Source of the DNA: Deltaproteobacteria bacterium UBA796 | Lineage (GTDB): Bacteria; Myxococcota_A; UBA796 | NCBI GenBank assembly: GCA_002296975.1 | Contig: DBIS01000131.1 | Coordinates: forward strand, 1-19,262 | Length of the DNA stretch: 19,262 bases | Direction: 5' to 3' | Shown here: positions 1 to 6,662 of the stretch, in pieces | Layout of the letters: each line of letters opens with the position of its first letter | Position numbering within the stretch: the stretch's first letter is position 1 | Translations under genes and position numbers: made by a program | The notes under the pieces: model-generated | What the model saw: only the letters and a program-made list of their open reading frames with translations | Told to the model about the DNA's origin: nothing | Databases searched by the model: none

Positions 1-20
1 CAGCATCAGCATCAGCATCA
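1..20. repeat. Hexanucleotide tandem repeat coding for Asp-Ala
   Basis: CAGCAT is repeated three times, with a partial fourth copy, at the window edge. Read on the minus strand it is an in-frame Asp-Ala repeat in the lipoprotein linker. The unit is six bases, so copy-number change would alter linker length without shifting the frame. The array continues outside the window, so its full length is unknown. Confidence 0.7.
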
Positions 21-112
21 AATGCCCCACCACCAGCCGAGTCTAGGCTCTTGGCTGTGCAGCCAATCAGGCCCAAAACCATCACACCAAAAATCAATCG
101 TCGAATAAACAT
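1..112 (-). CDS. N-terminus of a lipoprotein with Asp-Ala repeat linker (partial)
   Basis: This is the first 37 codons of a gene that runs off the left edge. It starts at an ATG read from 112, five bases after a good AGGAG ribosome site. The peptide begins MFIRRLIFGVMVLGLIGC: two arginines, a hydrophobic core and a lipobox (LIGC) with the lipidated cysteine at residue 18. This is what is seen in secreted lipoproteins processed by signal peptidase II. After the cysteine comes a small-residue linker that turns into an Asp-Ala repeat encoded by a perfect 6-bp tandem repeat at the very edge. The mature domain lies outside the window, so function is unknown. It is divergent from the regulator that starts at 218, so the two probably share the short intergenic region 113-217. 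Confidence 0.75.
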   Translation of the reverse strand, partial: MFIRRLIFGVMVLGLIGCTAKSLDSAGGGAFDADADA

Positions 113-115
113 CTG

Positions 116-122
116 TTCTCCT
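116..122 (-). promoter_or_regulatory. Ribosome binding site of the left-edge lipoprotein
   Basis: AGGAGAA on the minus strand, ending three bases before the ATG at 112 (five bases from AGGAG). It fixes the start of the partial lipoprotein gene, which is too short to be found by length alone. The rest of 113-217 shows no promoter that I can defend. Confidence 0.6.
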
Positions 123-217
123 GCATCCTTGCGGGCCCTAAAACTACAACATCAACCAAGGGACTGTCTATCACCCAACTGTACCAATTCACGACAGATT
201 GACCCGGCCCCGGCCCG

Positions 218-2941
218 ATGCCATCATGGGTCATGATCCCTTCGGGCCCCACCCGCTTTCAGCTCGGCAGCCTGTCGATCGATCTGAACGCACACACCGC
301 CGGCGTCGAGCTCCTCTCCGAGCAGGAGTGCGCCATTTTGGCGTGTCTGGCAGCCCGAGATCAATCCATCACCACCAAAGAAGACCTTTACCGAGAGGTT
401 TGGGGCTACCGCGCCCTCCCTAAAGGCCGCGCCCTCGACTTTGCTATTCGACGGCTCCGAGACAAGATTGAGCAGCACCCCGCGCACCCGATTCACCTAA
501 AAACCGAGCGTGGGCGCGGCTACCGCCTGAATTGGACTCCCGCCCTCTCCCCCATGCTGCACAGCACGGTATTTTCGGTGCCCAAACCCATGACGCCCTG
601 GATTGGGTCCCGGGAAACCATCGAAACCCTTTCGGCGCTCATCGCCCAAAATACTCGGCTCATCTGCTTGCACGGCCCACCTGGGGTGGGGAAATCTCGA
701 TTGGTCATCGAGGCCTTGGCCGGCACAGACAAGGCACGCTTTATCCGGCTCTCTTCCGAGGCCAGCACCCAAACCTTGATGACCTCACTATCCACAGCCC
801 TCGGTACGAGCGATCTACCCATCAAGGCTGACCTCGTCGACCTTTGCAAGGCCCTGGTCGTGGCCCTGGCAGATGTCGACACAACACGCCTGCTGGTCAT
901 CGACGGCGCACAAGAACACACGCCGTTGTTGCGCCAACTCTCAGCCATGTTGGTCGCAGACACCCAACTGCAAATCATCATCACCAGCCAGGTCCGATTG
1001 TCGATTCCTGAGGAGACGGTGTTCTCCGTCAACACCCTCAGCCTAGATGACGCCGAGGCCTATTTAATTGCGAGGGCCAAAACCGTAGGCCAAGATCTTG
1101 AGTCGAGTCCTGGCCTGCGACAACTCGCCGCGGCATTGGACTGCCTTCCCTTGGCGATCGAGCTCGCCGCACCACGACTGAGAACGCTCACACCGCAAGA
1201 ACTGATCAGCCGCATGCAGGGCGACAGCCAAATCCTGACAAACCCAGTCTCGGGGCTTTCGCTGGACCACCTGGTTTCTGACGCGCTCAACAGACGACCA
1301 TCAAGCCAACGCATGGCCCTCGGCCTGCTCGCTCAATTTCCACACGGATTGCCCTTCGAGATAGCAGAACAACTGCTGGGCAGCTTCGGAGATCCCCTCA
1401 CGTTGCTGACCGCCTTATTGGATCACAGCCTGATATATCGAACAACCCCCACCCAAGGGGCGCCACGATTTAGGGCCACCAGCACCGTTGCGCGGATGCT
1501 TCATGCACGCAAACAAGAGGACCTACCCAGAGAGGCCATCCATTGCGCGGTCGCCCAGTTCGCCTTGGACTGGGCCAAGCCCAAAGCCGAAGCCTGTATT
1601 CATATGCCCGGATATTCAAAATTACGCCGCGAACTCCGGGCGGAACAAGACAACGCGCGGGCTTGGTTTATGGCTCTGCAAAAGGACAACCATAAACCAG
1701 AGGCCACGGAGTTGGCGCTGAGCTTTGCCCACTTAATGGCCTGGGCAGGACGCAAACGAGACGCCCTAGACTTGTTGCTATACTGCCGCGCCCAAGCGAC
1801 TGAAGACACCTCCATCTGCCGACTGCTATCCCTCGCCGCAGAGCTTGGGGCCAAGATGCAAGACACCACAACAGTCGACCTACTGCTGGCTGAGATTGAC
1901 GACCATGCACAACCTGGCTCATGGTCACAATCTCGGGGTGCTTTGGCCACCCTCACCGTCGCCATCGCCCGTGGAAAGCTCGCTGAGGCCCATCGCATCC
2001 TCCAAACCATCCACAATGACCCGCCCAACGACCCACGCTTGCGCGTTCGAACCGACCAACAAGAACATAAATTACTCGCCATGCAAGGCAAAACCGATGC
2101 CGCTGCAGCCATGTTGGACAGCTTTTACAAGCATGCAAACACCGCCGATGACAACCTTGGCCGGATCGCTCACCTGGTCGCTGTTGGCTACCACGCCTTC
2201 TCGGCGGGCGCAGCAGACCAAGCCATGGTCGCCTACCGCCGGGCGATTCCCCTCGCAGCACACCTGGGCCACCAAGAACTCGAGGCGGGACTGTATCGCA
2301 GATTGTCCTTGGCCCAAACAGCCGATGGAGACACCCAAGCTGCCCGACATAGCCGCCTAAAAGCCCTGGGCATGACCGACCCCGACCGCCACCCAGACGC
2401 CCAAGCCCAGCTGCTCGCCACCGAGGCCGAGTATCTTCACGCCCACGGTAAACCGATCGCTGCGGCCGATATGGCCCGTGCTGCTGTGGACCTGAGTCGC
2501 CGGGGGTCCGAACACAACACCACCCTGACCAGCTTGCGCTTGGCGGTGGTGACCGGACTTGAACACCCACAGCCCTACCCATTTTTCGACTTTTTGGAGG
2601 AGCTGGAGACCCGGTCAGTGTCCCGAGAAGCCGAGATCAACAACTTGGTGACCGTGTCTTTTGTGCGCGGAATGTTGGCCTTAAACGACAACAAGCTTAG
2701 CCGGGCCCTGGCACACGCCAAACGGGGCTACACCGCCATCGAGCCCACAATCGGACACCTCGACACCGTCTATTTAATCGGCCAACTTGCTACCTTGGCA
2801 GCATGTGCTGGGGACACCGCTTTGGCAAAATCCTGGCTCGATGCCGCCGAAAAAGCCTATACCGGAGAAAGTTGGAGCACCGTTTTGAGCGAAGACCCTT
2901 GGTTTGTGCGCGCGCGATCTGCCATTAAAGACACGACGTAG
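218..2941 (+). CDS. STAND-type transcriptional regulator: winged helix, NTPase, TPR-like tail
   Basis: 907 residues. Residues about 12-106 form an OmpR/PhoB-type winged-helix DNA-binding domain, ending in the usual GRGYRL wing. Residues about 125-340 are an NB-ARC/AAA-like NTPase: Walker A GPPGVGKS at 153-160, Walker B LLVID at 225-229, a sensor-like ITSQ at 255-258, and the CLPLAIELA box at 309-317 that is typical of AfsR-like and LuxR-like STAND regulators. The remaining 500 or so residues are Ala/Leu-rich helical repeats that look like degenerate TPRs and would be the ligand-sensing part. In the family, ligand binding to the repeats releases the NTPase for ATP-driven oligomerisation and DNA binding. 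No ribosome site is clear; an in-frame ATG at 233 is also possible. It is cytoplasmic and lies upstream of two secreted Ca-binding proteins on the same strand, which are plausible but unproven targets. Confidence 0.85.
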   Translation: MPSWVMIPSGPTRFQLGSLSIDLNAHTAGVELLSEQECAILACLAARDQSITTKEDLYREVWGYRALPKGRALDFAIRRLRDKIEQHPAHPIHLKTERGRGYRLNWTPALSPMLHSTVFSVPKPMTPWIGSRETIETLSALIAQNTRLICLHGPPGVGKSRLVIEALAGTDKARFIRLSSEASTQTLMTSLSTALGTSDLPIKADLVDLCKALVVALADVDTTRLLVIDGAQEHTPLLRQLSAMLVADTQLQIIITSQVRLSIPEETVFSVNTLSLDDAEAYLIARAKTVGQDLESSPGLRQLAAALDCLPLAIELAAPRLRTLTPQELISRMQGDSQILTNPVSGLSLDHLVSDALNRRPSSQRMALGLLAQFPHGLPFEIAEQLLGSFGDPLTLLTALLDHSLIYRTTPTQGAPRFRATSTVARMLHARKQEDLPREAIHCAVAQFALDWAKPKAEACIHMPGYSKLRRELRAEQDNARAWFMALQKDNHKPEATELALSFAHLMAWAGRKRDALDLLLYCRAQATEDTSICRLLSLAAELGAKMQDTTTVDLLLAEIDDHAQPGSWSQSRGALATLTVAIARGKLAEAHRILQTIHNDPPNDPRLRVRTDQQEHKLLAMQGKTDAAAAMLDSFYKHANTADDNLGRIAHLVAVGYHAFSAGAADQAMVAYRRAIPLAAHLGHQELEAGLYRRLSLAQTADGDTQAARHSRLKALGMTDPDRHPDAQAQLLATEAEYLHAHGKPIAAADMARAAVDLSRRGSEHNTTLTSLRLAVVTGLEHPQPYPFFDFLEELETRSVSREAEINNLVTVSFVRGMLALNDNKLSRALAHAKRGYTAIEPTIGHLDTVYLIGQLATLAACAGDTALAKSWLDAAEKAYTGESWSTVLSEDPWFVRARSAIKDTT

Positions 2942-3042
2942 AGCCTCCAGCACAGACACAGCACAGTCGCAACACGCGCGCAACATTCAAAAAGGCATCT
3001 TGTTCATGTCAGGCATTCAGCCATGACGACCCAACCTACTCT

Positions 3043-3047
3043 GGGGG
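3043..3047 (+). promoter_or_regulatory. Ribosome binding site deciding the dockerin-array start
   Basis: GGGGG five bases upstream of the ATG at 3053. This start gives a clean signal peptide directly at the N-terminus, whereas the longer reading from 3023 would add ten non-hydrophobic residues. The preceding gap from 2942 holds no other recognisable signal. Confidence 0.5.
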
Positions 3048-3052
3048 AACAC

Positions 3053-4183
3053 ATGACACGCGCTTTCTTTATCACCATCGCCTCGCTTTCACTCACCATC
3101 ACCAGCGGTACAGCCAACGCTGCCACCCGCTCATTCCGCACATCAGGCCCAGGCGTCAGCCCCATCATGGGCGACCTCAACAACGATTGTCTGGTCAATG
3201 TAGACGACCTCAACACCCTGCTCCGTGCAGTGGGGTCAACCAGTCAGGCCGCCGACCTTAATGACGATGGCAGGGTCGACAGGCGGGATGTCAACATGCT
3301 CGACGCCGTCTTTGGGAGCACTTGTAGCGATCGGCTTACCGGCGACGTCAATGGAGACGGCGTGGTGTCGGTCAGAGACTTTATTAAGGCATTGCCCCTG
3401 ATTGGGTCCAGCAACCCAACTGCGGATCTCGATAACGACGGCGAGGTGACCGGAAATGATCTGGCAATCATCGAGGGCAACTTGGGCGCCACGGTGGGGG
3501 CGCGGGTTCTTGGGGACGCGACTGGTGATGGCCTGGTGAACATTCGAGACATCCTCGCAGCACTCGCTCAACAAGGAAGAAACGGTCCCGCGGACTGTGA
3601 TGGAGACGGCAGTGTCACCGCCGATGACCTTAAGATTATTCAAGCGAGAATGGGCGCGAACACCACGACCTCCTTGCCTGGAGACATCAACGGCGACCGT
3701 CGGGTGGATGAAATCGACCAAGCACTGCTCGAAGCCAATTTCGGCGGCGACTGGGCCCGGGCTGATGCAGATAATGACGGCACGGTGACCGTATCTGACT
3801 TGATAGACCTGCTCGGGAATATCTCCAGCACATCCGCCCAGGTACTTAACGGCGATGTCAACGGCGATGGTGTGGTCAACGACGCCGATCAGCTGATGTT
3901 GACCGCATATTTTGGTACAGACGACGCCGTAGCTGACATCAACGGTGACGGCATCGCCAACACAGCCGACCTGTTGAGCCTGCTTGGGGGCTTTGGCCTC
4001 ATTTATGCCGACAACCTGGCCGGCGATGTCGACGGTGACTGTGTTGTCGACACCACAGACACCAAGCTCATTCGAGCCACTTTGGGTTCTGAATGGACCC
4101 AAGGCGACATCAACGGTGACGGCACTGTCACCACCGACGACCTCGGCTTGGTCATCTCAAACCAGGGCAACACTTGTGAGTAG
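3053..4183 (+). CDS. Secreted protein of six tandem dockerin-like modules
   Basis: 376 residues. A signal peptide (residues 1-23, cleavage after ANA) is followed by a short linker and then only dockerin type I-like modules. There are twelve calcium loops of the form D-x-N/D-x-D-G, starting at residues 41, 68, 98, 125, 155, 181, 211, 238, 268, 295, 325 and 352. First loops are 57, 57, 56, 57 and 57 residues apart, so the array is nearly crystalline. Each module should fold as a calcium-bound pair of loop-helix units outside the cytoplasm. No catalytic domain, membrane anchor or sorting tail is seen. The first and last modules carry an identical cysteine pair (46/91 and 330/375, both 45 apart). 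Dockerins classically bind cohesins, but no cohesin is in the window, so the role may be structural or adhesive. It is followed by a hairpin and then the TSP3-vWA gene on the same strand. Confidence 0.85.
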   Translation: MTRAFFITIASLSLTITSGTANAATRSFRTSGPGVSPIMGDLNNDCLVNVDDLNTLLRAVGSTSQAADLNDDGRVDRRDVNMLDAVFGSTCSDRLTGDVNGDGVVSVRDFIKALPLIGSSNPTADLDNDGEVTGNDLAIIEGNLGATVGARVLGDATGDGLVNIRDILAALAQQGRNGPADCDGDGSVTADDLKIIQARMGANTTTSLPGDINGDRRVDEIDQALLEANFGGDWARADADNDGTVTVSDLIDLLGNISSTSAQVLNGDVNGDGVVNDADQLMLTAYFGTDDAVADINGDGIANTADLLSLLGGFGLIYADNLAGDVDGDCVVDTTDTKLIRATLGSEWTQGDINGDGTVTTDDLGLVISNQGNTCE

Positions 4184-4457
4184 GTGAGCCCAGGTGCGAC
4201 AGGTGGGCGCTCGGCTCTTTGGTTGAGCGTCCACCATAATCTCCATCGACTTCCACTGAGAGACACCATGATTCGCGCCAGCTTTATACCACTTACCGCC
4301 CTTTCTTCCGACAATCCCAACGTCACAATGGCCGTGTCAAACATCAAGGCCTTTGACGGCAGCTCCACAGCCCACCGGTACCTCCCTGAGCCGTTGAGCG
4401 CCCTCGAGTTGGGACTGTTCACCTTCAGAGACTTGAACAAAACCAAGAGTACACACC
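4184..4457. other. Intergenic region with a possible decayed signal-peptide start
   Basis: This 274-bp gap has the hairpin at 4202-4235 and then an ATG at 4268 whose first codons read MIRASFIPLTAL. They resemble the start of the dockerin-array protein, MTRAFFITIASL (identical at six of twelve positions). The resemblance breaks down afterwards, and the reading continues out of frame across the start of the next gene without becoming hydrophobic. It could be a remnant of a duplicated gene start. I see no promoter or complete gene here. Confidence 0.3.
4202..4235 (+). terminator. Hairpin downstream of the dockerin-array gene
   Basis: An 11-bp stem (4202-4212 with 4225-4235, one G-U pair) around a 12-base loop, 18 bases after the stop codon. 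No T-tract follows, so it is either a weak or factor-assisted terminator or a 3'-end stabiliser separating this gene from the next. Confidence 0.45.
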
Positions 4458-6467
4458 ATGAAAATCAAAAATCAGCACGCCTTCTATCTCATGACCTCGC
4501 TCAGCAGCTGCGCAATCTATGAAAACCCCAAATCTTCTATGGTCGAGGGCGACACCCCAGTAGTACTGGGCATCGACACCGACGGCGACGGCATCTTGGA
4601 TATACACGACGGCACCAACGATGAAGATGGCGACGGTGACCCCAACTTTCAAGATGAAGATTCCGATGGCGACACCATCCTTGACTGGATTGAGGCTGGA
4701 GATCTCGACCTAAACACCCTGCCGATGGACTCAGATAACGACGGCACACCTGATTTTTTAGACCTGGACGCCGACAACAACTGCATCGATGACCAGACCG
4801 AGGGTGGGTCGGTCGATGGGGCGCTTGTAGACACCGATGGAAATGGTGTCGGGGATTTTGCTGACCCAGACAACGACGGGGATGGCATTTCCGATGTCCA
4901 CGAGATCGGGCCGGACTGCGACAATATCGACTCGGATGGTGATGGGCTGCCGAACCATATCGATATGGATTCCGATAACGATGGAATCGGCGACTTATGG
5001 GAAGGCGGCATATCGATATGGGAGGACGACCCGCGCGACACCGATGGCGATGGCACCCCAGACTACCTCGACCTCGACTCGGATGACGATGGCATTTTGG
5101 ACGCCGAGGAAGGTGGTGTGTCCAGCCCAGGACAAGAACCCAAAGACACCGATGGCGATGGCCACTACGACTTCGCCGACATCGACGCCGATGGCGACGG
5201 CATCTCAGATTGGGACGAAATCAACATCCACAGTACCGACCCCTATGACTCTGACTCTGACTCTGATGGATTTTCTGATGGTGGCGAGATCCTTTCGGGG
5301 TCTGACCCCAACGACCCGAGTTCGGGCATCGAGGGCATCTACATCGAGGTCGCCGAACGACACGACAACGAGGTGATCTTCGAATTTTCCCCGAAGATTC
5401 AAATGGGAGATGTCGCCTTTTTACTCGACACCACCTGCTCCATGACCTCAACCCTCAACGCTGTGGCCGATGAGTTTTCGGCGATCGTTAGCGAGGTGTC
5501 CGACCTTATCCCCGATGTGGAGGTCGGTTTCGCCACCTTTGATGACTATGCGATGACCCCATTTGGGAGCCCGAGTGCCGGGGACAAGCCCTTTATCCTC
5601 CGTCAGCAAATCACCAGTGACTTGGACAAGGTTCAGAACGAACTTTCCGAGGTGCCCCTGCACTCAGGGTTCGACTCACCGGAGTCTTCCATGGAAGCCT
5701 TAATGCAGAGCGCACAGGGCGGCGGATATGACCAAAATTGCGATGGAATATACGATGAAATGACCGACGTTAGGCCATTTTTAGCAGACACAACAGATCC
5801 CTTTAATGGGACGGCGGGCCAAGGTTTTTCCTCATCGGGCGATGGTGGCGGGGAACTGGGAGGCTTCGGTTTTCGCCCACACGCGCTGCCGGTGGTGGTC
5901 TTTGCGACCGACAACTACCTTCGCGACCCACAAGCAGGATACGCGACCCCAGGTGGATGCCCCATGGATGCTGGCCATACCGATGTGGTGGGCGCATTCG
6001 CAGACCTTGGCGGGTACATCATCGGTATCAACACCAGCCCATGGCATGATAGTGCGACCCCCCAAATGCAACGCCTCGCACAAGACACCCAGTCGATAGC
6101 CGACACTAACGGTGACGGGGTTGAAGACGACCTGCTGGTATTTTCCTGGTCCGGTTCGTCGGCCGAATTCCGTAACACCATCACCCACGCCATCGAAGAC
6201 CTTGTGGCTTCGATTACCTTTTCGAGCATCGCCTTGGAGGTGGAAGGAGACGACTGGAACTTTGTCACTGGAATCGAGCCTGCACTGTACACCGATGTCA
6301 GCCCGAACGCCGACCTGAGTGCCCTCGAGTTTAAACTAAGATTCAGAGGTGTCGTCGCGGCCACAACCGAAGACCAGTTGTACAATCTCAAGCTGAAAAT
6401 CATCGGCAATGAAACGATTTTATTGGACACTTTGGACCTGATTATTGTGGTTCCGGGGAGCTCCTGA
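4458..6467 (+). CDS. Lipoprotein with thrombospondin type 3 repeats and a von Willebrand A domain
   Basis: 669 residues. The N-terminus is a short, weak signal with a lipobox (LSSC, cysteine 18). Residues about 38-290 are Asp-rich TSP3 calcium repeats (D-x-D-x-D-G-x-x-D), expected to form a rigid calcium-loaded stalk. Residues about 315-590 are a von Willebrand A fold: the MIDAS strand reads FLLDTTCSM (Asp324, Thr326, Ser328; a variant of DxSxS) and a later strand reads VVVFATD (488-495). Two further calcium-loop motifs lie inside the A domain, DQNCDGIYDE at 425 and DTNGDGVEDD at 549. The last 80 residues form a beta-rich tail. Such proteins are usually surface adhesins or matrix-binding proteins; the ligand is unknown. 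It shares strand with the regulator and dockerin array, and its stop lies next to the 183-bp element. The ribosome site is weak. Confidence 0.82.
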   Translation: MKIKNQHAFYLMTSLSSCAIYENPKSSMVEGDTPVVLGIDTDGDGILDIHDGTNDEDGDGDPNFQDEDSDGDTILDWIEAGDLDLNTLPMDSDNDGTPDFLDLDADNNCIDDQTEGGSVDGALVDTDGNGVGDFADPDNDGDGISDVHEIGPDCDNIDSDGDGLPNHIDMDSDNDGIGDLWEGGISIWEDDPRDTDGDGTPDYLDLDSDDDGILDAEEGGVSSPGQEPKDTDGDGHYDFADIDADGDGISDWDEINIHSTDPYDSDSDSDGFSDGGEILSGSDPNDPSSGIEGIYIEVAERHDNEVIFEFSPKIQMGDVAFLLDTTCSMTSTLNAVADEFSAIVSEVSDLIPDVEVGFATFDDYAMTPFGSPSAGDKPFILRQQITSDLDKVQNELSEVPLHSGFDSPESSMEALMQSAQGGGYDQNCDGIYDEMTDVRPFLADTTDPFNGTAGQGFSSSGDGGGELGGFGFRPHALPVVVFATDNYLRDPQAGYATPGGCPMDAGHTDVVGAFADLGGYIIGINTSPWHDSATPQMQRLAQDTQSIADTNGDGVEDDLLVFSWSGSSAEFRNTITHAIEDLVASITFSSIALEVEGDDWNFVTGIEPALYTDVSPNADLSALEFKLRFRGVVAATTEDQLYNLKLKIIGNETILLDTLDLIIVVPGSS

Positions 6468-6483
6468 TCGCAGGGGGGGGTCA

Positions 6484-6524
6484 GGACCGATTTTGTGCGG
6501 GCTTTCCCTGGATAAAATCGGTCC
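6484..6524. repeat. Subterminal hairpin inside the 183-bp element
   Basis: GGACCGATTTT pairs perfectly with AAAATCGGTCC around a 19-base loop. Subterminal hairpins are what single-strand-recognising Y1 transposases bind. It could equally act as a transcription barrier at the end of the vWA gene. Confidence 0.6.
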
Positions 6525-6550
6525 GCAGTGAGGCGTTTAGCCCGAACCAC

Positions 6551-6565
6551 TTGGGTAGTACCCAA
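6551..6565. repeat. 15-bp palindrome next to an A-tract
   Basis: TTGGGTA-G-TACCCAA, followed directly by seven further A. The palindrome is perfect around the central base. It lies near the middle of the 183-bp element. It is not a terminator for plus-strand transcripts because the run is A, not T. Confidence 0.55.
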
Positions 6566-6662
6566 AAAAAAATATCGGGATAAAAAAATAGGTAAGCGCT
6601 GTACGTCGAGGCTGTTTAGGGCGTTGACAGGGCACACAAATTGTGTCCTGACCCCCCTTCAC

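Larger units (their letters stand above)
6475..6657. mobile_element. 183-bp MITE-like element with inverted-repeat ends
   Basis: The ends are a perfect 13-bp inverted repeat (6475-6487, GGGGGGTCAGGAC; 6645-6657, GTCCTGACCCCCC). The match continues imperfectly inward for about ten more bases. Inside are an 11-bp perfect stem (6484-6494 with 6514-6524), a palindrome (6551-6565) and an A-rich stretch. It carries no gene. It fills almost all of the gap between two convergent stop codons (6467 and 6665). The structure fits a non-autonomous transposable element. From memory the end sequence resembles those linked to Y1/REP-associated tyrosine transposases, which give no target duplication, and none is visible here. 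A complex bidirectional terminator is the alternative. Confidence 0.5.

Noticed and set aside
1953..2582. 209-residue minus-strand frame inside the regulator gene
   Set aside because: Arg/Gly-rich shadow of the TPR-like region, where the plus-strand protein continues without a break.
3236..4102. 288-residue open frame on the minus strand inside the dockerin-array gene
   Set aside because: It is the mirror of the regular Asp-loop codons (GAC/GAT, GGC, GTC) of the real gene. It has no signal peptide or domain, and shares this behaviour with other antisense frames in the Asp-rich genes.
4184..4522. GTG-initiated frame of 112 residues between the dockerin and vWA genes
   Set aside because: It overlaps the secure start of the vWA lipoprotein, has no ribosome site and no domain. 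Only its internal ATG at 4268 is mentioned, as a possible remnant.
4558..5330. Regular GAC/GAT-rich spacing as a possible CRISPR or DNA repeat array
   Set aside because: The periodicity is at protein level (TSP3 calcium loops), and there are no identical repeats with unique spacers.
6473..6480. Run of eight G as a possible phase-variable tract
   Set aside because: It lies after the vWA stop codon and is not in a coding or clear promoter position. It is better explained as the end of the 183-bp element.
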